6,294 bases of DNA from Actinomycetota bacterium (GCA_005885115.1 VAXX01000458.1:1-6294); one strand, 5' to 3'; shown: positions 1 to 6,294, numbered from the stretch's first letter. The notes: generated by a model not told the origin, from the letters alone. Program-made: numbers and translations.

Positions 1-1159
1 AGATCGTGACGATGCCGCTGCACGCCGCCTGGCGGAACAGTTGGGTCAGCCCGCCCCCGTAGAACAGGCCGTCGTGGGCCAGGCCGGGGCCGATGTACGC
101 CGAGTTGACCGTACTGGTGGCGAAGAAGCCCAGGGACAGCGACCCGATCCACCCGCCGACGAAGTGCACGCCGACCACGTCGAGGGAGTCGTCGAAGCCG
201 AACCTGTACTTCAAGCTGACGGTCAGGGCACAGACCGCGCCGGTGACCAGGCCGAGGACGACCGAGGCGGCCGGCGAGATGAAGCCACAGGCGGGGGTGA
301 TCGCGACGAGCCCGGCGACCGCGCCCGAGGACGCGCCGACCATCGTGGGCCGACCCTTGATCCACTCGACGATGACCCAGCCGAGCAGGGCAGCGGCCGT
401 GGCGACCTGGGTGTTGACGAACGCGACCGCGGTCACGTTGTCAGCGGTGAGCTGGGATCCGGCGTTGAACCCGAACCAGCCGAACCACAGCAAGCCGGCG
501 CCGAGCGCCACCATCGGTACGTTGTGCGGCCGGAAGCTCTCCTTCGGCCACCCGACCCGCTTGCCGAGCACGATCGCCAGCGCCAGCGCCGCCGATCCGG
601 CGTTGATGTGCACGGCCGTCCCACCGGCGAAGTCGAGCGCGTGGAACGAGTGCGTCGCGCCGCCGATGAATCCGCCGCCCCAGATCCAGTGCGCGACCGG
701 AACGTACACGATCGTGAACCAGCCGATCGCGAAGGCCACCCAGCCGGCGAACTTCGCCCGATCGGAGATCGCGCCGCTGATGAGCGCCACCGTGATGATC
801 GCGAACATCATCTGGAAGGCGAGGATGACGTACGTGGGGATGCCGGTGTTGGGCCAAAGTTCGGCGATGAACAGCTTCGTGCCCAGGTACTGGCTGAAGC
901 TCCCGATCCACTTGTTCGTGCTGTCGCTGGAGTTCGTACCGAACGACAGGCTGAAGCCGTACAGGAGCCAGAGAACGGAGACGAGGCCGATGCACGAGAA
1001 GCTCATCATCATCATGTTGAGCACGCTCTTCGCACGGTTCAGGCCGCCGTAGAACAGCGCCAGCCCCGGAGTCATAAGCAGTACGAGCGCACTCGACGCC
1101 AGCAACCATGCCGTGTTGCCGGAGTCGAGCTTCGCCGGGTCTGCGAGGTATTGCAGCAC
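1..1159 (-). CDS. amt: Ammonium transporter, Amt/MEP/Rh family (3' end outside window)
   Basis: This is an integral membrane channel that conducts ammonium/ammonia into the cell, normally as a trimer. The frame stays open from a GTG at 1159 to the window edge, giving 386 complete codons, so only the C-terminal part is missing (bacterial Amt proteins are usually 400-450 residues). Hydrophobic helices run throughout. The Amt signatures are in order. F119 and W160 match the outer gate and recruitment site of E. coli AmtB (F107, W148). D176 and H184 lie in DFAGGTAVHINAG (AmtB D160, H168). F231 and S235 lie in FGWFGFNAGS (AmtB F215, S219). H332 lies in VVGVHFVGG (AmtB H318). The conserved pore His pair is therefore intact, which argues for a working transporter. 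There is no obvious cleavable signal peptide; the protein enters the membrane from about residue 18. The start is supported by AGGAGG six bases upstream. A GlnR-like operator lies about 110 bases upstream. In related actinobacteria glnK and glnD follow amt; here they would lie outside the window. Confidence 0.96.
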   Translation of the reverse strand, partial: MLQYLADPAKLDSGNTAWLLASSALVLLMTPGLALFYGGLNRAKSVLNMMMMSFSCIGLVSVLWLLYGFSLSFGTNSSDSTNKWIGSFSQYLGTKLFIAELWPNTGIPTYVILAFQMMFAIITVALISGAISDRAKFAGWVAFAIGWFTIVYVPVAHWIWGGGFIGGATHSFHALDFAGGTAVHINAGSAALALAIVLGKRVGWPKESFRPHNVPMVALGAGLLWFGWFGFNAGSQLTADNVTAVAFVNTQVATAAALLGWVIVEWIKGRPTMVGASSGAVAGLVAITPACGFISPAASVVLGLVTGAVCALTVSLKYRFGFDDSLDVVGVHFVGGWIGSLSLGFFATSTVNSAYIGPGLAHDGLFYGGGLTQLFRQAACSGIVTI

Positions 1160-1165
1160 GCTGCC

Positions 1166-1171
1166 CCTCCT
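1166..1171 (-). promoter_or_regulatory. Ribosome binding site of amt
   Basis: A full AGGAGG lies on the minus strand, six bases before the GTG at 1159. It fixes this GTG as the start; the resulting N-terminus leads directly into the first Amt helix. Confidence 0.8.
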
Positions 1172-1246
1172 AGTGTTGGTTCCTCCCTCCGGCGGCGGCA
1201 GCGTCGCCCCAGCGCCGGTTGCGCGGAACTCTCGCTTCCGGCTGTT

Positions 1247-1267
1247 TCGCGCACAGTCTCTGCGCGA
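1247..1267 (-). repeat. Perfect 7-bp inverted repeat in the amt leader region
   Basis: On the minus strand TCGCGCA (1267-1261) and TGCGCGA (1253-1247) are exact reverse complements separated by seven bases. The arms are flanked by GAAAT on the promoter-distal side and GAAAC on the gene side, so the dyad abuts and slightly overlaps the last half-site of the GlnR-like operator. It ends 87 bases before the amt start codon. It could be a protein-binding dyad or, if transcribed, a short hairpin. No T-run follows it, so it is not an intrinsic terminator. Its function is unknown. Confidence 0.45.
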
Positions 1268-1303
1268 TTTCGGCCATGTCACGCGATGTTTCGTACGTGT
1301 GAA
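1267..1303 (-). promoter_or_regulatory. Candidate GlnR operator upstream of amt
   Basis: On the minus strand the order is TTCAC (1303-1299), six bases, GAAAC (1292-1288), five bases, GTGAC (1282-1278), six bases, GAAAT (1271-1267). The actinobacterial GlnR consensus is gTnAC-n6-GaAAC repeated, with n6 between the pairs. Both pairs have the right internal spacing and each differs from consensus at one base; the only spacing deviation is five rather than six bases between the pairs. GlnR is the nitrogen regulator known to activate amtB in Streptomyces, so position and gene agree. Neither the transcription start nor a clear -10 box could be placed. The call rests on motif reading plus context. 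Confidence 0.55.
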
Positions 1304-1323
1304 GAAAATCGTGCGCAGCACCC

Positions 1324-1686
1324 TCAGCCGAGCGCGCCCCACACACAGACCACCACCGGTACCAGTGATCCGATCACGATTCCGGCGACCGCGAAGCCGA
1401 TTCCGCGCTGCCGACCGAGCCCGATCTGGCCGGCGGCGACCAGCCCGACGCACAGCCCGACGGGCGCGCAGAGCAGCGCCAACAGCGGGGACAGGATGGC
1501 GGCGATGTTCCAGGGGCGCGGCGGCAGCGGGGCGTCGGCCGGATGGCGTACCGGCCACGGGTCGGTCGCCGACTGGTGGTCGACCGGGGCCCAGTGCACC
1601 ACCCGGGGGTCAGGTACCGCCGGCCGTAGATCCACGACCGGGGTCCACCCGACCCGCGCACGCCCGCGCGCCTGACTCTCGATCAC
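1324..1686 (-). CDS. Small two-helix membrane protein, DUF4190-like
   Basis: This is a 120-residue protein of unknown function. Residues 1-58 are rich in Pro, Trp, Arg and His and look disordered, probably cytoplasmic. Two hydrophobic helices follow, about residues 60-85 and 95-118, joined by a short basic loop (GLGRQRGIG). The pattern of a first helix ending in AAGQIGLG and a second helix starting GFAVAGIVIG is typical of the DUF4190 family of small actinobacterial membrane proteins. The chain ends right after helix 2. The GTG at 1686 is chosen because GGGAG lies five bases upstream. It is preceded by a candidate promoter and separated from amt by 164 bases holding the GlnR-like operator, so it is probably transcribed separately from amt. 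No catalytic motif is visible and the role is unknown. The family call is from pattern memory; that the gene is real is more certain, because hydrophobicity and ribosome binding site agree. Confidence 0.8.
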   Translation of the reverse strand: MIESQARGRARVGWTPVVDLRPAVPDPRVVHWAPVDHQSATDPWPVRHPADAPLPPRPWNIAAILSPLLALLCAPVGLCVGLVAAGQIGLGRQRGIGFAVAGIVIGSLVPVVVCVWGALG

Positions 1687-1691
1687 CCGAA

Positions 1692-1696
1692 CTCCC
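1692..1696 (-). promoter_or_regulatory. Ribosome binding site of the DUF4190-like gene
   Basis: GGGAG on the minus strand lies five bases before the GTG at 1686. It favours this GTG over internal GTG codons near residues 12 and 17, which lack a comparable upstream site. Confidence 0.5.
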
Positions 1697-1709
1697 GGAA
1701 CACCCGCCC

Positions 1710-1738
1710 ACTAAAACGCGAACTGCCGGGTAAGACAA
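1710..1738 (-). promoter_or_regulatory. Candidate sigma-70-type promoter before the DUF4190-like gene
   Basis: On the minus strand TTGTCT (1738-1733) and TTTAGT (1715-1710) are separated by exactly 17 bases; each matches four of six positions of TTGACA and TATAAT. It falls in the gap between the phosphotransferase stop and the next gene, in one of the most AT-rich stretches of the window. Initiation near 1703 would give a leader of about 17 bases containing the ribosome binding site. Short motifs like this arise by chance, so the call is tentative. Confidence 0.35.
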
Positions 1739-1745
1739 GGGCAAG

Positions 1746-2534
1746 TCAGCGGAGTGCATACTCCAGGATGTGACGTTCGTAGTCGATGAGACGAAGGTCA
1801 CGCACGGGGCGCCGGAGGTGTCCTTTGTGCACAATCCGGACAAAAGCCGGATCGCCTGCGGCGGCCATCCGGCGGATCCCCTCGATATGGTCGACGATCC
1901 GTTTCCGGATCGTCCGTACCAGTCTGTGCCGGTCCCGCGGCACCAGCCCGTACGCGTCGGCGAACAGCCGTAGCCGGCGAGGCCGGTTCGGCCGGTGCCA
2001 GCCCAGCGTGTACGAGTCCCGGTCGGAGAACAGCGGTACCCACGTCCAGGCGGCGTACGCCACGTCGTAGATCCGCGCCCCGGGCGAGGCGAGGTCGAAG
2101 TCGATCAACGCGAGGGTGCCGTCCGGGCGCCAGATCACGTTGTGCGGCGCCGCGTCGTGGTGGCAGATCACCTCGGTGTCCGGCGGTGGCGGCCCGAAGG
2201 AGCGCCAGACCGCGCCCGGCGCCGGCCGGAACCCGAACTGCGCGTCATGGAACATCCGCAGCATCCGGGCGACCGCCACCAGCGCCTCGTCGGTCACCCA
2301 GTCCGGACCCAGGGGGTACGCGCCGCACTCCCCGTCCAGATACGACAGCACCTCCCGGCCGCGCTCGTCGAACCCGAGCGCCCGGGGTGCCCCGGTGAAC
2401 CCGACGTACTCCAGGTGGCGCAGCAGGGCATGCACCGAAGGCGTCCACGGACCGACGTTGCGGCGTACCGTGTCGCCCACCCGTACCACCGTGCTGGTGT
2501 TGCCACCCAGCAGTGGTATCTCCTGCTGTGTCAC
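1746..2534 (-). CDS. Phosphotransferase of the APH / choline-kinase fold
   Basis: This 262-residue cytoplasmic enzyme has the kinase-like fold of aminoglycoside phosphotransferases. Residues 10-26 (GGNTSTVVRVGDTVRR) form the N-lobe nucleotide-binding strands, with Arg rather than Lys ending the strand, which I take to be tolerated in this family. LSYLDGE (63-69) is the hinge region. ICHHDAAPHN (123-132) is the catalytic loop, with H126, D127 as catalytic base and N132 as metal ligand. LIDFDLAS (143-150) holds D145, the counterpart of the kinase DFG aspartate. All catalytic positions are present, so it is likely active. The C-terminal half is helical and rich in Arg. The GTG start at 2534 follows GGGAGGG (2547-2541) by six bases. 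It lies 26 bases downstream of ftsY and is probably co-transcribed with it. The substrate cannot be read from the sequence: family members phosphorylate small alcohols, amines, sugars or antibiotics, and annotation as a resistance gene would not be justified. Confidence 0.9.
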   Translation of the reverse strand: MTQQEIPLLGGNTSTVVRVGDTVRRNVGPWTPSVHALLRHLEYVGFTGAPRALGFDERGREVLSYLDGECGAYPLGPDWVTDEALVAVARMLRMFHDAQFGFRPAPGAVWRSFGPPPPDTEVICHHDAAPHNVIWRPDGTLALIDFDLASPGARIYDVAYAAWTWVPLFSDRDSYTLGWHRPNRPRRLRLFADAYGLVPRDRHRLVRTIRKRIVDHIEGIRRMAAAGDPAFVRIVHKGHLRRPVRDLRLIDYERHILEYALR

Positions 2535-2560
2535 GCGAAGCCCTCCCGGGGATCTTCAGG

Positions 2561-3685
2561 CTACGCGTCCGGGCCAAGCAACGCGTCGACGAACTGGCCG
2601 GGGTCGAACGGGGCGAGGTCGTCCGGACCCTCCCCGAGACCCACGAGCTTGACCGGGATGTTCAGCCGCCGTTGCACAGCGATGACAATGCCACCCTTGG
2701 CCGTACCATCCAACTTGGTCAGCACCACGCCGGTGACGTCGCATACCTCGGTGAAGACCCGGGCCTGCTCAAGCCCGTTCTGCCCGGTGGTCGCGTCCAG
2801 GACCAGCAGCGTCTCGTCGACCGGGCCCTGCTTCTCCACCACCCGCTTGACCTTGCCCAGCTCGTCCATCAGGCCGACCTTGTTCTGTAGCCGGCCGGCG
2901 GTGTCGATCAGTACCGTGTCCACGCCCGCCTCGGTGCCGCGGCGTACCGCGTCGAAGGCCACCGCGGCCGGGTCGCCGCCCTCCTTGCCACGCACCACCT
3001 CCGCACCCACCCGGCCGGCCCAGGTCGCGAGCTGCTCGGCGGCCGCCGCCCGGAACGTGTCGGCCGCGCCGAGTACCACCGAGTGCCCGTCCGCGATCAG
3101 TACCCGGGCGATCTTCCCGCAGGTGGTGGTCTTGCCCGAACCGTTGACCCCGACCACGAGCAGGACCGCCGGCCGGCCGTTGGTCGGGGTGGCCTTCAGC
3201 GCCCGGTCCAGCTTCGGGTCCAGCGCTCCGACCAGCTCCTCGGTCAGCAGGGTACGCAGCTCGGTCGCGGTACGGGTGCCCAGGACGCGGGTACGTTCGC
3301 GCAGCCGATCCACGATCTCCCGGGTCGCCTCGACCCCGACGTCGGCGCCGATCAGCGCCTCCTCGATCTCCTCCCACGCCTCGTCGTCCAGCCGGTCCCG
3401 GGCCAGTACGGCCAGCAGCCCGCGACCGAACACGTTCTGCGAACGGGACAGCCGGGTACGCAGCCGCACCAGCCGGCCGGCGGTCGGCTCGGGCCGCTCC
3501 AACTCGATGACCGGCGGTGGGAGCGGTTCGCTGGGGACCTGCGGGGCCGCCTCGGGGATCGGCTCCGGCGTCGGCGCGGGCGGGGCGGGCGGCAACGGGC
3601 GGCGGCGCAGCCGGGGCACCACCAGGCCGAGCCCGGCCACCACGAGGACAGCCAGCACGATCAGGACGTAGACGTACCACTGCAT
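2561..3685 (-). CDS. ftsY: Signal recognition particle receptor FtsY
   Basis: This is the membrane-associated GTPase that receives ribosome-SRP (Ffh) complexes and passes nascent membrane proteins to the Sec translocon. The protein has 374 residues. Residues 2-23 are a hydrophobic, probably membrane-spanning segment, followed by basic RLRRR and a Pro/Glu-rich linker to about residue 68. The helical N domain covers about 70-165 and the SRP-type GTPase G domain about 170-374. The GTPase motifs are complete: GVNGSGKTTT (179-188, P-loop), DTFRAAAAEQL (209-219), DTAGR (261-265), TKLD (323-326) and GLGEGPDDLAPF (349-360). The ATG at 3685 is chosen over the in-frame TTG two codons upstream, because AGGA stands seven bases before the ATG but only one base before the TTG. 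It begins 34 bases after the smc stop, and the phosphotransferase starts 26 bases after its own stop. The protein is shorter than many actinobacterial FtsY proteins, the reduction being in the linker. Confidence 0.98.
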   Translation of the reverse strand: MQWYVYVLIVLAVLVVAGLGLVVPRLRRRPLPPAPPAPTPEPIPEAAPQVPSEPLPPPVIELERPEPTAGRLVRLRTRLSRSQNVFGRGLLAVLARDRLDDEAWEEIEEALIGADVGVEATREIVDRLRERTRVLGTRTATELRTLLTEELVGALDPKLDRALKATPTNGRPAVLLVVGVNGSGKTTTCGKIARVLIADGHSVVLGAADTFRAAAAEQLATWAGRVGAEVVRGKEGGDPAAVAFDAVRRGTEAGVDTVLIDTAGRLQNKVGLMDELGKVKRVVEKQGPVDETLLVLDATTGQNGLEQARVFTEVCDVTGVVLTKLDGTAKGGIVIAVQRRLNIPVKLVGLGEGPDDLAPFDPGQFVDALLGPDA

Positions 3686-3692
3686 GGGCAAA

Positions 3693-3696
3693 TCCT
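3693..3696 (-). promoter_or_regulatory. Ribosome binding site that decides the ftsY start
   Basis: AGGA on the minus strand lies seven bases before the ATG at 3685. The alternative TTG at 3691 would be only one base away, too close to be used, so the two extra N-terminal residues it would add are unlikely. Confidence 0.55.
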
Positions 3697-3719
3697 GTCA
3701 GACGACGGCGGAGCCGGCG

Positions 3720-6294
3720 CTACTCGCCCTCGTCCTTGCCCAGCCGCTGGCTGATCACCTCGGTGACGCCGTTGCGCATCGTCACGCCGTACAGGGCGTC
3801 GGCGATCTCCATGGTGCGCTTCTGGTGGGTGATGATGATCAGCTGGCTTTTCTCCTGGAGCTGCTGCATCAGGGTGAGCAACCGGCCCAGGTTGACGTCG
3901 TCGAGGGCGGCCTCGACCTCGTCCATGATGTAGAAGGGACTGGGCCGGGCCCGGAAGATCGCGCAGAGCAGGGCCACCGCGGTCAGCGAACGTTCGCCAC
4001 CGGACAGCAGCGACAGTCGCTTGATCTTCTTGCCGGGCGGACGGGCCTCCACCTCGACGCCGGTGGTCAGCATGTCGTCCGGGTCGGTGAGCACCAGCCG
4101 GCCCTCGCCGCCCGGGAACAGCACCCGGAAGACCTCCTCGAACTCCCGCGCGGTGTCCAGGTAGGCGGACTCGAAGACTTCGAGGATCCGGTCGTCGACG
4201 TCCTTGACCACCGTCAGGAGGTCCCGGCGCGTCTTCTTGAGGTCTTCCAGTTGATCGGACAGGAACTTGTAGCGCTCCTCCAGGGCGGCAAACTCCTCCA
4301 GGGCCAACGGGTTCACCTTGCCCAGCAGGGCGAGTTCACGCTCGGCCTTGGCCGCGCGCTTCTCCTGCACGGCGGGGTCGAACGGTACCGGCCCGGTGTC
4401 GTCGCCGGACGCGGGTACCGGGACGTCCGGGCCGTACTCGGCGATCAGCGAGTCGACGTCCAGCCCGTAGTCCTCGGCGGCCTTGGCTTCCAGCTGCTCG
4501 ATGCGCAGCCGCTGCTCGGCGCGGGCCACCTCGTCGCGGTGTACCTCGCCGGTCAGCCGCTCCAGTTCGGTGTGCAGCTGCCTGGCCGCGGTGCGTACCC
4601 CCGTCAGCTCGGACTCCCGCGCGGACCGCGCCTCGGCCACGGTGTCGCGCTCGGCGGCGGCTGTGGCCAGCGACACGGCGATGGCTCCGAGCGCGGTCTC
4701 GGCGCCGGCCGCGACCACCTGGGCGAGGCCGGCACCCCGGGCCCGGGCCGCCTTGCGGGCGGCGGCGCGCTCGCGGGCGGTCCGCTCGGCGGCGGCCTGG
4801 CGGGCCAGCGCGTCAGCGCGCCCGGCCAGCGCGCCCACCCGCTCCTCGGCGGTGCGCACCGCGAGCCGGACGTCCATCTCGTGCTGGCGCGCCTCCGGTA
4901 CCGCCGCGGCCAGCTCGTCACGCTCCACAGTGGACGGATCGGCGTCGACCGGGGTGGCCTCGGCCAGCTCCAGCCGTTCCTCCAGTTCGGACAGTCCACT
5001 GAGGCCGGACTCCCGGGCCTGCTCCGCCTTGGCCCGCGAGGCACCCAGCCGGTCCGCCTCGGCGCGCGCGGACCTCGCCGCCGCGCCCAACTCGGCCAGC
5101 TTGCGGGCGACCGCGTTGCGCTGCCCCTCGGCCTGCTTCTTCACCGCCGCCGCGGCGTTCACCTGCTCCTTGGCGGCCGCGACCGTCGCCTTCGCGCCGG
5201 TGAGCCGCTCGCGCAGGCCGGCGACCCGCTCCTCCGCCTCGCCGCGGCGGGCACGGGCCTCCTCGACCGCGGCCTGTACCTCGATGTAGCTGTTCTGCTT
5301 GCCGGACCCGCCGGCCGCCGCGTACGCCCCGACGACGTCCCCGTCGGGCGTGACGGCGCGCAGCGTGGGCGCGTACGCCGCGATCCGGCGCGCGGTCGCG
5401 AGATCTGGTGCGAAGACGACGTCCCCGAGTACCCGGTCGAGCGCGGGGCGCAGCTCGTCGGGCGCCTGCACCAGGTCGGCCGCGTACCGCGCACCCTCCG
5501 GCAGGACCGGACGGTCGGGGGCCGGCCAGCGCGTCGCCGCGGACGCCACCAGCAGCGCGACCCGGCCCGCGTCGTCTGCCTTGAGCAGCTCGACCGCGTG
5601 CACCGCACCGTCGAGGTCGCGGACCGCCACGGCGTCGGCCAGCGCACCCAGCGCGGCCGCGAGCGCCGCCTCGTACCCGGGCGCGACGCTGAGCAGGGCC
5701 GCAACACTGCCGAGCAGTCCGGGTACCCGGTCGGCCCGGGCCAGCAGCGCACCGGCGCCGTCCTTGCGGCGCAGCCCCATGGACAGCGCCTCCTCGCGCG
5801 CCTTCCACTGGGCCGCTTCCTTCTCGGCCGCCCGTTCCCCGTCACTCAGCTCGCGGACCGTCGCGGCCGCCGTGTCGTGCGCCGCGACCGCGTCCCGGTG
5901 GCGCTGGTCGAGGTCGTGATCGGCCCGGTCCGCCTCGGTGGCGCCGGCGGCCTGCTCGTCGTACTCCCGCTGGGCCCGCTCGAAGCGTGCGGTCGCCTCG
6001 GCGTGGGCGGCCGCGAGCCGTTCGATCTCGTCGCCGGACGCGGTCGCCCGGCTGCGCGCGGACTCCACCTGCCCGCGCAGCTTCGCCAGTCCCTCCCGCC
6101 GGTCGGCGATCGCCTTGTGCGCGGCGACGAGGGCCTGTTCGGCCGCTGACAGCCGCTTCTCCAGCCCCTGCCGCTGCTGTACCGCCGCGGCCAGCCGCTC
6201 CTGCGCGCTCTCCAGCGCGGCACGCAGTTCGGCCTCCTGCTCCCGGACCTTCTCCGCCTCGGCGGCGAGCTGCTCCGGGTCGCGGCCGGGACGC
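3720..6294 (-). CDS. smc: Chromosome segregation protein SMC (5' end outside window)
   Basis: SMC is the ATPase of the bacterial condensin (with ScpA and ScpB) that compacts and separates sister chromosomes. The frame is open from the window edge to TAG at 3722-3720, giving 857 residues. Bacterial SMC has roughly 1,200, so about the first 330, with Walker A, are missing. In fragment numbering, residues 1-170 are the descending coiled coil (rich in Ala, Glu, Arg), 175-330 the hinge dimerisation domain ending at AAGGSGKQNSYIEV, and about 335-645 the returning coil with a break near a Gly/Pro/Asp-rich stretch (about 610-640). The C-terminal head holds KVNPLALEEF (659-668), the ABC signature LSGGERSL (763-770), Walker B with catalytic Glu in YIMDEVEA (788-795), the D-loop ALDD and switch His in ITH (823). 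All head motifs present are canonical. The GTG at 6068 is internal, because the same frame continues upstream as coiled coil. ftsY follows after 34 bases without a terminator. Confidence 0.98.
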   Translation of the reverse strand, partial: RPGRDPEQLAAEAEKVREQEAELRAALESAQERLAAAVQQRQGLEKRLSAAEQALVAAHKAIADRREGLAKLRGQVESARSRATASGDEIERLAAAHAEATARFERAQREYDEQAAGATEADRADHDLDQRHRDAVAAHDTAAATVRELSDGERAAEKEAAQWKAREEALSMGLRRKDGAGALLARADRVPGLLGSVAALLSVAPGYEAALAAALGALADAVAVRDLDGAVHAVELLKADDAGRVALLVASAATRWPAPDRPVLPEGARYAADLVQAPDELRPALDRVLGDVVFAPDLATARRIAAYAPTLRAVTPDGDVVGAYAAAGGSGKQNSYIEVQAAVEEARARRGEAEERVAGLRERLTGAKATVAAAKEQVNAAAAVKKQAEGQRNAVARKLAELGAAARSARAEADRLGASRAKAEQARESGLSGLSELEERLELAEATPVDADPSTVERDELAAAVPEARQHEMDVRLAVRTAEERVGALAGRADALARQAAAERTARERAAARKAARARGAGLAQVVAAGAETALGAIAVSLATAAAERDTVAEARSARESELTGVRTAARQLHTELERLTGEVHRDEVARAEQRLRIEQLEAKAAEDYGLDVDSLIAEYGPDVPVPASGDDTGPVPFDPAVQEKRAAKAERELALLGKVNPLALEEFAALEERYKFLSDQLEDLKKTRRDLLTVVKDVDDRILEVFESAYLDTAREFEEVFRVLFPGGEGRLVLTDPDDMLTTGVEVEARPPGKKIKRLSLLSGGERSLTAVALLCAIFRARPSPFYIMDEVEAALDDVNLGRLLTLMQQLQEKSQLIIITHQKRTMEIADALYGVTMRNGVTEVISQRLGKDEGE

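Noticed and set aside
1301..1321. Possible intrinsic terminator after the DUF4190-like gene (GTGC-TGC-GCAC followed by GATTTTCTTC on the minus strand)
   Set aside because: The stem is only four base pairs with a three-base loop and the T-run is interrupted; too weak to call, and the T-rich part overlaps the GlnR-like operator.
41..1675. Open frame of 544 codons on the plus strand across amt and the DUF4190-like gene
   Set aside because: The translation is rich in Arg, Glu, Asp and Pro with no domain, and it crosses two genes plus their intergenic region. The minus strand encodes a clear Amt channel with all pore residues.
1746..2534. Aminoglycoside resistance gene
   Set aside because: The APH-fold motifs show a kinase of this superfamily but not its substrate. 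The setting beside ftsY does not suggest antibiotic resistance.
1995..3671. Open frame of 558 codons on the plus strand across the phosphotransferase and ftsY
   Set aside because: Ser/Arg/Thr-rich low-complexity translation, antisense to two well-supported genes; no family resemblance.
3686..3719. Possible promoter or terminator between smc and ftsY
   Set aside because: The 34-base gap shows no hairpin with a T-run and no -10/-35 pair; it holds only the ftsY ribosome binding site.
3720..6068. smc start codon at 6068
   Set aside because: That codon is an internal GTG (Val). The same frame continues for 75 more residues of coiled coil to the window edge, and the N-terminal ATPase half-head would be missing.
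3684..6149. Open frame of 821 codons on the plus strand, antisense to nearly all of smc
   Set aside because: It is a mirror of the smc reading frame in GC-rich DNA, where stops are rare on the opposite strand. Its translation is low-complexity Gly/Arg/Leu with no recognisable domain, while the minus strand encodes canonical SMC motifs.

Overview
This window comes from a high-GC actinobacterium. The Micromonosporaceae are the most likely family, judged from the protein sequences, the strong G/C bias at third codon positions, the GTG starts and the many GTAC tetramers. The family assignment is inference; the phylum is well supported. All five genes I can support lie on the minus strand, so the window is best read from right to left. 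I saw no RNA gene, mobile element, CRISPR array or origin.

Right to left: (i) the last 857 residues of the chromosome-organising ATPase SMC, whose N-terminal head (Walker A) lies beyond base 6294; (ii) ftsY, the signal recognition particle receptor GTPase, 34 bases after the smc stop; (iii) a phosphotransferase of the aminoglycoside phosphotransferase (APH)/choline-kinase fold, 26 bases after ftsY; (iv) after a short gap with a candidate promoter, a 120-residue two-helix membrane protein of the DUF4190 type; (v) after a 164-base gap with a GlnR-like operator and a perfect 7-bp inverted repeat, an Amt-family ammonium transporter (amt), cut off at base 1 after 386 codons.

smc, ftsY and the phosphotransferase are spaced closely enough to be one transcript covering chromosome segregation and co-translational membrane targeting. 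amt looks like the first gene of a separate, nitrogen-regulated unit. In Streptomyces and other actinobacteria amt is followed by glnK and glnD, with ffh nearby, so those genes are expected to the left of base 1. The phosphotransferase and the DUF4190-type protein sit between the two conserved blocks and are the least understood part of the window.

I did not find a convincing new biological system. This is mainly a housekeeping locus. The points most worth following are the operator and dyad upstream of amt, the two accessory genes between ftsY and amt, and the roughly threefold excess of GTAC.
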